Part shown: positions 1 to 8,018 of the stretch, piece after piece
Numbering within the stretch: position 1 is the first letter of the stretch
Layout of the letters: every line of letters begins with the position of its first letter
Origin: CAYSBK01 sp964429265
Lineage (GTDB): Bacteria; Planctomycetota; Phycisphaerae; Sedimentisphaerales; Anaerobacaceae
Direction of reading: 5' to 3'
Length of the DNA: 26,030 bases
Assembly (NCBI GenBank): GCA_964429265.1
Contig: CAYSBK010000019.1
Coordinates: 1 to 26,030, forward strand
Position numbers and translations under genes: made by a program
Notes under the pieces: model-generated
What the model was told of the DNA's origin: nothing
The model's database searches: none
The model's input: only the letters and a program-made list of their open reading frames with translations

Positions 1-772
1 GATAAGGCCACGTCCGCGCTGTAACCTTGGGGTCGGTTATGCGGTCATAGAATGTGTCGCTGTTCCACAGTGGGTGTTCGATCCCACCCACCACGCTACC
101 CAACTCAAGTAGGACGGCGTTGTCCCTGTAATCATAGATCCCGTCGCCTCGGAAAGGCCCCGTCTCGCGGAGCGACTTGCTCGAAGGATTGGCCCTATAG
201 TAGAGAATAGGTGATCCGGCTTTTACAGAGCTACCGTCGCGCATCGCCACGACCTTACGCGCAAAAACGTCACAAAGAACAAACCGCTCCGGGTTCAGAG
301 TAACATGGGTTAGCGACCCTGTAGTGCTCTGGTACAGGCCATCGCCCGCTGTGCTAACCCCCAACCTGAACGCATTGGCCGTCGCCAGCTCAAGGTAACG
401 GCCGCGCCTCCTCGCGAGGCTGTCAGGTGCAGCGTATACCGAGGCATCACCGTCCCAACTTGATTGCGGGTCAAACCCCATCAGATCAAGCCCCAGAAGC
501 GCCTCACAAAGTTTCTGCGCACCGCAGTATGGTTGAAAAGCGAGTGGGTACACCGCCCCAAAAGACGGCGGGTAGTCGCCGTAATCGTTCCTGAACGTCG
601 TAAGAGCCGCGTCGATCGACGCAAGCTGGGCCTTCTGCTTGGTCTCCTTGGCGAACCGTCGAACCATGTTCAGCGACGGAACCAGCAGTCCCAGCAGCAT
701 CGTTATTATCGCCAGAACCGTCAGAAGCTCCACCAGCGTAAAACCGCTTTTATTCTTTCTCAAAACCTGCAT
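1..772 (-). CDS. Type II secretion / type IV pilus pseudopilin (3' end beyond window)
   Basis: This prepilin-like protein would be inserted in the inner membrane, processed by a prepilin peptidase and assembled into a pilus or pseudopilus. The start is ATG at 772, giving a short basic leader (MQVLRKNKSG), a predicted cleavage after Gly10 and the class III motif FTLVELLTV with Glu at mature position 5, then a hydrophobic helix ending in VPSLNMVRRFAK. The reading frame stays open to base 1, so the C-terminus lies outside the window. It is a clear paralogue of the next gene upstream: both share the YCGA.KL.EAL motif, the LARR..YL segment, a CDVF/CDVY segment, LYYRA and IYDYRDN. The two genes are about 60 bp apart and probably co-transcribed. 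Which pilus or secretion system it serves cannot be told from sequence. Confidence 0.88.
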   Translation of the reverse strand, partial: MQVLRKNKSGFTLVELLTVLAIITMLLGLLVPSLNMVRRFAKETKQKAQLASIDAALTTFRNDYGDYPPSFGAVYPLAFQPYCGAQKLCEALLGLDLMGFDPQSSWDGDASVYAAPDSLARRRGRYLELATANAFRLGVSTAGDGLYQSTTGSLTHVTLNPERFVLCDVFARKVVAMRDGSSVKAGSPILYYRANPSSKSLRETGPFRGDGIYDYRDNAVLLELGSVVGGIEHPLWNSDTFYDRITDPKVTARTWPY

Positions 773-832
773 CTTCAAAACCCACTTTCTACAGCCCGCG
801 GGTACATCCCACGATTTTTCGCTTTCCGAGCA

Positions 833-1714
833 CTACTTCCGTATGAAGTTGAACACGTCGTCGTCGGTACCATACTCCCCGTCAAAACCCGCTGAAAGCA
901 GGATGTATGTATCAGAATTGTATGGCTCCCCGGCACTGCTGTTCCACGTCTTATCATAAAATACCTGTGCGCTGGAGCGGTCCAACGGCGGGCGGTGCAT
1001 CGTCGGCAGACCTCTGCTGTCCATCAAGTGAGCAGGACCCGATGGCGGAGGCTGTTCAAAGGGCATCCCCAGTTGAACCAGAGCATCGTTGTCGCGATAG
1101 TCATAGATGCTTTGCCCCGAGTCGGCCTCGGCCTGACTGTGACCCCTTTTCGTAGGATCAGCTCGGTAGTAAAGTACGGGCATCCCGATGCTTTCACCGG
1201 TTTGTGGATTGGTCCAGTTCTGTGTATAAACATCGCAGACAACAAGCATGTCGGGCAGAAGAGAACTGCCAACTCTCTCGGGAAAAATATCGCCCAGCCT
1301 CTTGACGTTTGCGCTCTGCGGTTTGACATATTTTCGCCTGGCACTTCTATCGACATCGCTTGCCTGGTATAAGCCGTCAGGCCATACGAACCTCGCGTCA
1401 GGATGAAAACCCTGCAAATCCTGGCCCACAAGAGCCTCCGCCAGCTTCATCGCTCCGCAATAGAGAGGACTACCTCCGCCTGCGTTGGTCGGATCTGATG
1501 GCGGATACCCGTCCCACTCGGCGTTGAACGTCTCGAGGCCAACCTCTATCGCGTGAAACTGATTCTTCTGGCTGACCCTTTTCGCAAACCGCTTGACCAT
1601 ATTCAACGCCGGCACCAGCAAGCCTATCAGGATGATAATCACGCTCATCACCGTAAGCAGCTCTATTATGGTAAAACCGGCCTTATCATCTCGCTTTGTC
1701 GTAACCGGCCTCAT
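833..1714 (-). CDS. Type II secretion / type IV pilus pseudopilin
   Basis: A 293-residue prepilin-like protein. The leader ends at Gly13 and is followed by FTIIELLTV, with Glu18 as the +5 glutamate, and a hydrophobic helix of about 20 residues. The remaining ~250 residues form an exported C-terminal domain. This ends in LSAGFDGEYGTDDDV, which resembles the Asp-rich calcium-binding loop of major pseudopilins of the GspG type. The start ATG at 1714 has GGAGAG five bases upstream. It lies about 50 bp downstream of the gspF-like gene and upstream of its own paralogue. At 293 residues it is roughly twice the length of a classical GspG; large C-terminal domains like this are frequent in planctomycete pseudopilins, so a minor or specialised pilin is also possible. 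Confidence 0.9.
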   Translation of the reverse strand: MRPVTTKRDDKAGFTIIELLTVMSVIIILIGLLVPALNMVKRFAKRVSQKNQFHAIEVGLETFNAEWDGYPPSDPTNAGGGSPLYCGAMKLAEALVGQDLQGFHPDARFVWPDGLYQASDVDRSARRKYVKPQSANVKRLGDIFPERVGSSLLPDMLVVCDVYTQNWTNPQTGESIGMPVLYYRADPTKRGHSQAEADSGQSIYDYRDNDALVQLGMPFEQPPPSGPAHLMDSRGLPTMHRPPLDRSSAQVFYDKTWNSSAGEPYNSDTYILLSAGFDGEYGTDDDVFNFIRK

Positions 1715-1764
1715 TTTCGCTCTCCGTAAAACCTGTCGTTAAAAACTCACCCGGCGTATCCTTC

Positions 1765-3015
1765 TTAGATACCACTGCTGCTGAGACTCGTAACCACCTG
1801 GATCATCGGCAGAAACACCGCAAGCACAATCGTCATCACGATAAGTCCCAAAACGATAATCATCACAGGCTCCAGCAGCGACATCAACGACGCCACCGTC
1901 ACGTCCACCTGCTCGTCGTAGTTGTCGGCAACCTTGATAAGCATCTTGTCCAGGTCGCCCGTTTCCTCGCCGACCGCCACCATATTGGAAACTATCAGGT
2001 CCACCGTCTTCGAATGACGCAGCGGGTTGGCGAACGTGTCACCCTGCCGAATCGCGTTGTGTACGTCCCGAAGCATATTCGCGTACACCTCGTTGCCCGC
2101 AGTCTCGCGCGTCGAGTTCAGCGCATCCAGAATCGGCACACCTGCACTTATCAGCGTCCCCAGCGTCCGCGTCCATCGTGCAACCGCTATCCGAGCGCTC
2201 AGCTTGCCCATCACGGGAAGCTTCAGCTTGATTGTGTCCACTACGAGCCTGCCGGTGCGGAACTGCCGCACGATCTTCAGCAGTATGACGAACCCAAGCG
2301 GTATGCTCAGCATCACCGCCCAGCCCCACTGGTAAGCAATCCAGCTGCTCACCGCCAGCACCGTCCTGGTTAGCGGATTCAGCTCCCCCTCCACCATCTC
2401 TTTCAGAACCGTCTCGAATTTCGGTATCACCTTCCACATCAAAAGCAGAAGAATTCCGAACGCCGCACAGAGCACCACCACCGGGTACACCATCGCGCTT
2501 TTGACACGCGCTTTGAGCTTCTGCATCTTCTCCATGAAGTCCGCCACGCGCGCAAGAATCAAATCCAGCACGCCGCCGGTCTCCCCTGCCGCAACCATAT
2601 TCACGAACAGCCGGTTGAATGTCCGTGGAAATCGCGCCATCGCCTCCGAAAGTGTCGACCCGCCCTCGATGTCGTCCGCAATATAGCCGATCACACGCTT
2701 GAACGTGCCCGACTTCTGCTGCTCCTGCAGGATGCGCAGCGACCGCAGGATCGGCAAACCCGCATCCTGCAGCGTCGAAAGCTGCCTGGCAAACTCCGTA
2801 ACCAACTTGACCTTGACCCTGCCGCCCGCACCGCGGCGAGGCTTCGCCGCCGCCCTGGCAGGCGCCTTCTTCGGCGCACCTCGCTCACGAACCTTCGTGG
2901 GAAAATAACCCATGTTCCGGATCTTGCTGATCGCTTCCTTCTCGCTCAGCGCCTCGATCTTGTCCTTCACCTCGGCGCCCTGCGAATCCAGCGCTTCGTA
3001 TTGGAAAACGGGCAT
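1765..3015 (-). CDS. gspF: GspF/PilC family inner-membrane platform protein
   Basis: A 416-residue polytopic inner-membrane platform protein on which the assembly ATPase acts during pilus or pseudopilus growth. It has the usual N-terminal MPVFQYEALD segment. A Lys/Ala/Pro/Arg-rich linker at residues 46-68 separates this from the first T2SSF domain at about 70-195. A second T2SSF domain follows at about 275-400. Three hydrophobic membrane segments are visible near residues 178-197, 220-248 and 385-408. Both repeats carry the expected signatures, with AGLPILRSL and AGETGG in the first and AGVPILDAL and VGEETG in the second. GGAGG eight bases before the ATG supports the start. Length is normal for the family. 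It sits between the ATPase gene and the pilin genes, in the usual order of a pilus or type II secretion operon. Confidence 0.95.
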   Translation of the reverse strand: MPVFQYEALDSQGAEVKDKIEALSEKEAISKIRNMGYFPTKVRERGAPKKAPARAAAKPRRGAGGRVKVKLVTEFARQLSTLQDAGLPILRSLRILQEQQKSGTFKRVIGYIADDIEGGSTLSEAMARFPRTFNRLFVNMVAAGETGGVLDLILARVADFMEKMQKLKARVKSAMVYPVVVLCAAFGILLLLMWKVIPKFETVLKEMVEGELNPLTRTVLAVSSWIAYQWGWAVMLSIPLGFVILLKIVRQFRTGRLVVDTIKLKLPVMGKLSARIAVARWTRTLGTLISAGVPILDALNSTRETAGNEVYANMLRDVHNAIRQGDTFANPLRHSKTVDLIVSNMVAVGEETGDLDKMLIKVADNYDEQVDVTVASLMSLLEPVMIIVLGLIVMTIVLAVFLPMIQVVTSLSSSGI

Positions 3016-3058
3016 CGTCGAAACCTCCGGTGAACCGCCAGGCGGTTATTTCAATTCT

Positions 3059-4825
3059 TTAACCTTCCGATATCGTTTCCTTGATGACCTCGTCCACCGT
3101 TGTAATCCCGTCGTATATCGCCTCAAGACCGTTCTCCCGCAACAATCGCATGCCGGCCCTCTGACCCGCAGCGCGAAGAACGCTCGTCGAGGCCTGGTTC
3201 ATAATCAAATCCCGTATCTCGTCGTTGAACGTCATCACCTCGAAGATCGCGATTCTGCCTCTGTACCCCGTATTGTTGCATCTCTTGCAGCCGCGACCGT
3301 AAAAGAACTTCTTGTCCTTGACCTCGCTCGGGTCCAACCCCAGCTCACGCAATTGAACCTCCGACGGCGTATATGGCGCCTTGCAGTGCTCGCATATCTT
3401 CCGCACCAGCCTTTGAGCAATGATCCCCTCAAGCGTCGCCGTTATCAAGAAAGGCTCAACACCCAGGTCCAGAAGCCTCGCTATCGAACTCGGAGCATCG
3501 TTCGTGTGAAGCGTCGTAAGCACCAGGTGACCCGTAAGAGATGCCTGTGCCGCAATCTCCGCCGTTTCAAGGTCCCGGATTTCACCCACCAGTATCACGT
3601 CCGGGTCCTGGCGAAGTATCGACCGCAGGCACTTCGCAAAAGTCAGCCCTATCTCCGGCTTTATCTGCACCTGAATCAACCCGTCGATGTCGTACTCCAC
3701 CGGGTCCTCCGTCGTTATCAGCTTCCGCTCTACGCTGTTAAGCTCGCGCATAGCCGCGTATAGCGTCGTCGTTTTGCCGCTGCCGGTCGGCCCGGTGACG
3801 ATCACTATCCCGTTCGGTTTTCGTATCAGCTGCCGAACCAGCTTCAGGTCATTCGGCCGAAAACCGAGCTTCTCAAGCTCCAGGCTCACCTGGCTGCGGT
3901 CCAGAACACGAAGCACCACGCTCTCGCCGAACATCGTCGGCAATACGCTCACACGCAAATCCACGGGCTTACCCTGAACCATCAGGGAGATGCGACCGTC
4001 CTGCGGCAGCCGCCGCTCCGCAATGTCCAGGTTCGCCATAACCTTGATCCGGGAGCTTAGCGCCGCCGCAATGTGCTTCGGAGGCGGTACCATCTCGTAC
4101 AGCACACCGTCCACGCGATACCGCATCTTGTACTCGTTCTCGAAAGGCTCGAAATGAATATCGGACGCCTTGTCCCGAATAGCCTGCAGCAGAACCAGGT
4201 TCAGCAGCTTCTTGATCGGGTTCGACTCCGAAAGCTCCTTCAACTCGTCCAGGTCGATACTCTCGTTTCGCCCCTCGAACTCCGCAAGAAACTGGTCACC
4301 CTGTATCTCGTTTATCAGTTGATTGATATTCTCCTCTCCAGCCGTTTCGTAATACTTCGTCAGCGCCTTCTCAAGCGCATCGGGGCTGGTAATCTTCGCC
4401 TCCACCCGAAAGCCCATCAGCGTACTCAGGTCGTCCGTCGCCCGGAAGTTGTCCGGATTGTCAAGCGCCACTGTCAGCAGGTTCCTCGCCCCGTCGTACT
4501 GCACTGGAACGATGTGGTACGTCTTCGCCATCTGGGCAGGCACCTTCTCGATTACATCTCGGGGCACCTCTACGCTGCTCAGGTCCACGTATTCCATCCC
4601 CCGTTGCGCCGCCAGCGCCAGCCGCAGGTCCTCCTCATCCACTAATCCCTGCTCCACGAAAATCTGCCCAATAGGCACCTTCGCACGCTGCTGTCTCTGT
4701 AGCCGCAGGCACTGGTGCACCTGCTCCCTCGTTGCCAGACCCATCTTGATAAGAATCCGCCCGATGGTCCGGCCCTTCAACTGCTCCACCGGTGGCAAAT
4801 GCTCAACTGTCTTCAACTTCCCCAT
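3059..4825 (-). CDS. gspE: GspE/PilB family assembly ATPase (second copy in window)
   Basis: A 588-residue cytoplasmic hexameric ATPase that powers pilin or pseudopilin polymerisation. The N-terminus (about residues 20-150) is an MshEN-type domain with two tandem copies of a G..L...G......L..Q motif, the arrangement that binds c-di-GMP in some family members. The catalytic domain holds SDIHFEP (221-227), the Walker A motif GPTGSGKT (345-352), the Glu box TEDPVEY, a canonical Asp box plus Walker B (RQDPDVILVGEIRD, from residue 405) and the His-box segment TLHTND. A four-cysteine zinc site is formed by Cys478, Cys481, Cys513 and Cys516. GAGGG seven bases upstream supports the ATG. It is the first gene of a promoter-led unit with gspF and two pilins. 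Confidence 0.95.
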   Translation of the reverse strand: MGKLKTVEHLPPVEQLKGRTIGRILIKMGLATREQVHQCLRLQRQQRAKVPIGQIFVEQGLVDEEDLRLALAAQRGMEYVDLSSVEVPRDVIEKVPAQMAKTYHIVPVQYDGARNLLTVALDNPDNFRATDDLSTLMGFRVEAKITSPDALEKALTKYYETAGEENINQLINEIQGDQFLAEFEGRNESIDLDELKELSESNPIKKLLNLVLLQAIRDKASDIHFEPFENEYKMRYRVDGVLYEMVPPPKHIAAALSSRIKVMANLDIAERRLPQDGRISLMVQGKPVDLRVSVLPTMFGESVVLRVLDRSQVSLELEKLGFRPNDLKLVRQLIRKPNGIVIVTGPTGSGKTTTLYAAMRELNSVERKLITTEDPVEYDIDGLIQVQIKPEIGLTFAKCLRSILRQDPDVILVGEIRDLETAEIAAQASLTGHLVLTTLHTNDAPSSIARLLDLGVEPFLITATLEGIIAQRLVRKICEHCKAPYTPSEVQLRELGLDPSEVKDKKFFYGRGCKRCNNTGYRGRIAIFEVMTFNDEIRDLIMNQASTSVLRAAGQRAGMRLLRENGLEAIYDGITTVDEVIKETISEG

Positions 4826-4843
4826 CGTACTGCCCTCAGAATC

Positions 4844-4858
4844 GCTCCGATCGGGAGC
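4844..4858 (-). other. Hairpin at the 5' end of the gspE leader
   Basis: An inverted repeat with 5-bp arms (GCTCC and GGAGC) around a 5-base centre lies immediately after the predicted transcription start near 4859. The mRNA would therefore begin almost directly with a stem-loop. Such structures are known to protect 5' ends in other bacteria; here that role is inferred. It does not cover the GAGGG ribosome-binding site. Confidence 0.4.
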
Positions 4859-4865
4859 CTACTTT

Positions 4866-4894
4866 ATTATACGACCTTAACCTCTTGTGTGCAA
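4866..4894 (-). promoter_or_regulatory. Sigma70-type promoter of the gspE-gspF-pilin unit
   Basis: On the minus strand the sequence reads TTGCAC (4894-4889), a 17-nt spacer and a perfect TATAAT (4871-4866). The predicted transcription start is near 4859, about 33 bases before the gspE ATG. It implies that gspE is transcribed separately from the upstream pilT. Confidence 0.8.
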
Positions 4895-5050
4895 ACAAAT
4901 TAGGGCTGGGACACCTGGTTTTTAGGACAGCTCCAGGCGTACTCTAAGCCCGCTTCAAGCCCACAACTACAGCCCCTTGTCCTCCGGAAAGCCTGCCTCA
5001 TACCCCCCACGGCCCCCAGGCAAAGCAAGGCTCTTTACCCCCGCCTCGCG
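4895..5050. other. Spacer between pilT and the gspE promoter, no gene seen
   Basis: There is no supported ORF or strong terminator here. On the minus strand the pilT stop is followed by G- and C-rich sequence without a clear stem plus T-run, so some read-through into gspE remains possible. Confidence 0.4.
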
Positions 5051-6184
5051 TCAGGTCCGCAGGATAGGTCCTATATCTTCGGCCTCCTGCTGGTACTGCG
5101 CCCCGTGTATGCGCTTGAGCTTGGCCATAGCCTTATCCTGCAACGCACCCGGCTGCCGGGCCTTCTCCAGCATCTCCTCCAGAGTAATCTTGCCCCGGTC
5201 ATATAGCTGCCACAGGTGCTCGTCCAGCAGTTGCATCCCCAGTTTCTTACCCGTCTGGATGCTCGAATCTATCCTGTACGTCTTGTTTTCCCTTATCAGA
5301 TTGGCAATTGCCGGAGTAACAACCATAAACTCATACGCCGCCAATCTGCCTTTGCCCGTCGCCAGAGGGCACAGTGCCTGGCTCAGAACAGCCATAAGAT
5401 TGATGCTCAACTGTGTGCGTATTTGCTCCTGCTGGTTGACCGGGAACACGTCGATGATTCGCGTAATCGTCCCTGCCGCACTGGTCGTGTGCAGCGTGCT
5501 GAAAACCAGGTGGCCCGTTTCGGCCGCCCTTATCGCCGCCTCTATCGTCTCCAGATCACGCAGCTCACCGACCAGGATGACGTCCGGGTCCTGTCGCAGC
5601 ACGCGACGCAACGCCTCTGCAAAGCTCGGCACATCCACCCCAACTTCTCTCTGGTTGATGATGGACTTCTTGTGTGCATGGTAATACTCGATCGGGTCCT
5701 CGACTGTTACGATATGCCGGTCGAAGTTCTCGTTGATGTAGTTTATCATACACGCCAGAGTCGTCGTCTTGCCGCTGCCGGTAGGTCCGGTAACCAGGAA
5801 TAGACCTCGCGGCCTGCGACACAAAGCCGCACAAATCTTCGGCAGCCCTATCTCCTCGAAGCTCATGATTTTCGTCGGGATAAGACGCAGAACGATGCTG
5901 ATGTTGCTTCTCTGGCGAAAGATCGCCACTCGGAAACGGGCCTTGTCACCAAACGCGAACCCGAAGTCCGTCCCGCCTTCTTCCTGCAGCTCCTGCTGGT
6001 TTCGCTCGGGCGTGATACTCTTCATTAGTGACGTTGTGTCGGCCGGCTCCAGTACCTTTGTCTCCAGCGACCGCAACCTGCCGTCAATCCGCAGCACCGG
6101 AGGCCGACCCACCACCAGATGTATGTCAGACCCACCCAGGCTCACACACGCCTGCAGTAACCTGTCCATATTGATCGTTGCCAT
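5051..6184 (-). CDS. pilT: Type IV pilus retraction ATPase PilT
   Basis: A 377-residue cytoplasmic ATPase of the PilT branch, which depolymerises type IV pili and drives retraction (twitching motility, DNA uptake). Visible features are the N-terminal PAS-like region with GGSDIHLVVG (residues 17-26), Walker A GPTGSGKT (133-140), the Glu box VEDPIEY, the Asp box RQDPDVILVGELRD and the His-box segment TLHTTSA. The C-terminal AIANLIRE segment corresponds to the conserved AIRNLIRE retraction motif of PilT, with an Ala in place of the Arg. It lacks the four-cysteine zinc site of PilB/GspE, as expected. The ATG at 6184 has GAGGG ten bases upstream. It lies only 35 bp after the upstream pilB-like gene, so the two are probably co-transcribed. 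Its presence argues for a retractile pilus rather than pure type II secretion. Confidence 0.95.
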   Translation of the reverse strand: MATINMDRLLQACVSLGGSDIHLVVGRPPVLRIDGRLRSLETKVLEPADTTSLMKSITPERNQQELQEEGGTDFGFAFGDKARFRVAIFRQRSNISIVLRLIPTKIMSFEEIGLPKICAALCRRPRGLFLVTGPTGSGKTTTLACMINYINENFDRHIVTVEDPIEYYHAHKKSIINQREVGVDVPSFAEALRRVLRQDPDVILVGELRDLETIEAAIRAAETGHLVFSTLHTTSAAGTITRIIDVFPVNQQEQIRTQLSINLMAVLSQALCPLATGKGRLAAYEFMVVTPAIANLIRENKTYRIDSSIQTGKKLGMQLLDEHLWQLYDRGKITLEEMLEKARQPGALQDKAMAKLKRIHGAQYQQEAEDIGPILRT

Positions 6185-6219
6185 TGCTGCTAAGCCCTCA
6201 ATACATCTACCCGGTCCCG

Positions 6220-7959
6220 CTAATCCAGTACCACCTGCTCGGTCTGCGCAATCCGGGCGACTTCCTCGCAGGTTGTGATGCCCTTGAATATCTTGATTTT
6301 GCCGTCCTCCACCAGCGGCCTCATCCCACTGGCTATTGCCGCCTTTCTCAACTCGCCCGTCGGCGCCTTGGCGAAAGCCAGCTCTCGCAGCTCATTGTTC
6401 ATCTCGACCATCTCGAATATGCCGATACGTCCTCGGTAGCCCGTATCCTGGCAATGGCTGCACCCCTTGCCCTTGTAAAACGTATGTCGTTTCGCCTCCT
6501 GCTCCGATATGTTCAGCAACCGCAGGTAATGCGGATCCGGGTGTTCGTTGACCTCCTTGCACTTCTCGCATATCACCCGAACAAGCCTCTGTGCCATAAT
6601 CGCCTGGATGGAACTGGCCACGAGGAACGGCTTGACCCCCATATCGACCAGACGCGTTATCGCGCTGGGAGCATCGTTCGTGTGCAACGTGCTGAACACC
6701 AAATGCCCGGTCAGCGCCGCCTGGATCGCAGTATCGGCCACCACGCCGTCACGAATCTCGCCAACCAGTATGATGTTCGGGGCCTGCCGAAGCATCGCCC
6801 GCAGAATCCTGTCAAACGTCAGGTTGATCTCCTCTTTCACCTGGCACTGGTTCATTCCGTCAAAATTGTACTCCACCGGGTCTTCAGCGGTGATGATTTT
6901 CTTATCCGGCTTGTTCAACTCCTGCAACGCCGCGTACAGCGTCGTCGTCTTGCCGCTGCCCGTCGGGCCGGTAACCAGAAATATCCCGTTCGGCCTTCTG
7001 ATAATCTTCTGAAAGCGCTCGTAGTCGTCCTGCTCAAAGCCCAGCGACTGGATACCGATATTCACGGCATCGGGCCTGAGAATACGCATCACCACGCTCT
7101 CGCCGTGGTAGCCCGGCAGCGCCGAAACACGAAAATCTATGTCCTGGCCCCCTATGTTGCGCTTTATCCTGCCGTCCTGGGGCAGGCGCCTTTCCGCAAT
7201 GTCCATACCCGAAAGAATCTTCAGTCGCGTAATAAGAGGCGCCTGCATATTCTTTGGTATGTTGTCTTTTTCCAGGCAGACCCCGTCAATGCGATACCGG
7301 ACCCTGACCCTGTCGGCCATCGGCTCAACGTGGATATCGCTGGCCCGCATATAGTAGGCATTGTCGATTATCAGGTTCACAAGCCGGATCACGGGCCCCT
7401 CGCCGTCCCCGTCGCCGTCGACCTGAGCACGAAGCACCTCGGCCTGAAGCTCATGACCCGCCTCGGCCAGCTCCGCCGCCGTTGCGTCTATACTGTGCTT
7501 GAGCCTGTCGTCCTGCTCCTGCTGCTCGCTGTCGAGCATCGCCTCGATATACGACCGGATTCTTGATGGACTGGCCAGGTAACAATCGAGTTCCGTATTG
7601 AGCCGAAATCGGATGGCATCCATCGTATCAAGGTCCGACGGGTCGCTGATGATGAGTTTCAACCGTCCGTTGTTCATCCCGAGAGGCAGCACGTTGTGCT
7701 TCCTCAGCGTGTCCTCCGGGATCAGCTTGAGTGCGTCGGGGGGTATGGATACCTTGTCCAGGTTTACGTACTTCAGCCCGAACTGCTTCGCCAGTGCCTT
7801 CGTCAGGGTCTCCTCGTCGATCAGGCCCAGCTCCAGCAAGACCTGCCCCAACCGCCTGTTGTTCGCCTTGGCGGTCTTGATGGCGCTTATCAAGGCCCGC
7901 TTTTCGACCACGCCGGCCCTGTAAAGTATCTCGCCCAGATGTCTGCGCTTCTTAGGCAT
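6220..7959 (-). CDS. pilB: PilB/GspE family pilus assembly ATPase (first copy in window)
   Basis: A 579-residue assembly ATPase. The N-terminus has two tandem MshEN motifs (HLGEIL at residues 7-12 and RLGQVLLELGL at 36-46). The catalytic region has SDIHVEP (208-214), Walker A GPTGSGKT (331-338), Glu box AEDPVEY and His-box TLHTND. The zinc site is Cys464, Cys467, Cys500 and Cys503. The segment before Walker B reads RQAPNIILVGEIRD instead of RQDPD, so two acidic residues of the Asp box are replaced by Ala and Asn. Start choice: ATG at 7959 with GGAG five bases upstream is better than the in-frame GTG at 7965, which overlaps that site. It is paired with pilT and has its own promoter. Assignment to pilus rather than secretion rests on that pairing. 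Confidence 0.93.
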   Translation of the reverse strand: MPKKRRHLGEILYRAGVVEKRALISAIKTAKANNRRLGQVLLELGLIDEETLTKALAKQFGLKYVNLDKVSIPPDALKLIPEDTLRKHNVLPLGMNNGRLKLIISDPSDLDTMDAIRFRLNTELDCYLASPSRIRSYIEAMLDSEQQEQDDRLKHSIDATAAELAEAGHELQAEVLRAQVDGDGDGEGPVIRLVNLIIDNAYYMRASDIHVEPMADRVRVRYRIDGVCLEKDNIPKNMQAPLITRLKILSGMDIAERRLPQDGRIKRNIGGQDIDFRVSALPGYHGESVVMRILRPDAVNIGIQSLGFEQDDYERFQKIIRRPNGIFLVTGPTGSGKTTTLYAALQELNKPDKKIITAEDPVEYNFDGMNQCQVKEEINLTFDRILRAMLRQAPNIILVGEIRDGVVADTAIQAALTGHLVFSTLHTNDAPSAITRLVDMGVKPFLVASSIQAIMAQRLVRVICEKCKEVNEHPDPHYLRLLNISEQEAKRHTFYKGKGCSHCQDTGYRGRIGIFEMVEMNNELRELAFAKAPTGELRKAAIASGMRPLVEDGKIKIFKGITTCEEVARIAQTEQVVLD

Positions 7960-7989
7960 ATACACTCCGGTACAGTTACACCGCAGTTC

Positions 7990-8018
7990 ATTATACCATT
8001 TACGCCCCGTCCGGTCAA
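7990..8018 (-). promoter_or_regulatory. Sigma70-type promoter of the pilB-pilT unit
   Basis: On the minus strand TTGACC (8018-8013) is followed by a 17-nt spacer and a perfect TATAAT (7995-7990). The predicted start near 7983 gives a leader of about 24 bases. The -35 box overlaps the TGA stop codon of cinA (8017-8015), so the promoter is embedded in the end of the preceding gene. Confidence 0.8.

Noticed and set aside
6178..7566. 462-codon plus-strand ORF opposite pilB
   Set aside because: It lies fully antisense to a gene with all PilB motifs, and its Arg/Leu/His-rich translation has no domain. It is a shadow of a GC-rich coding strand.
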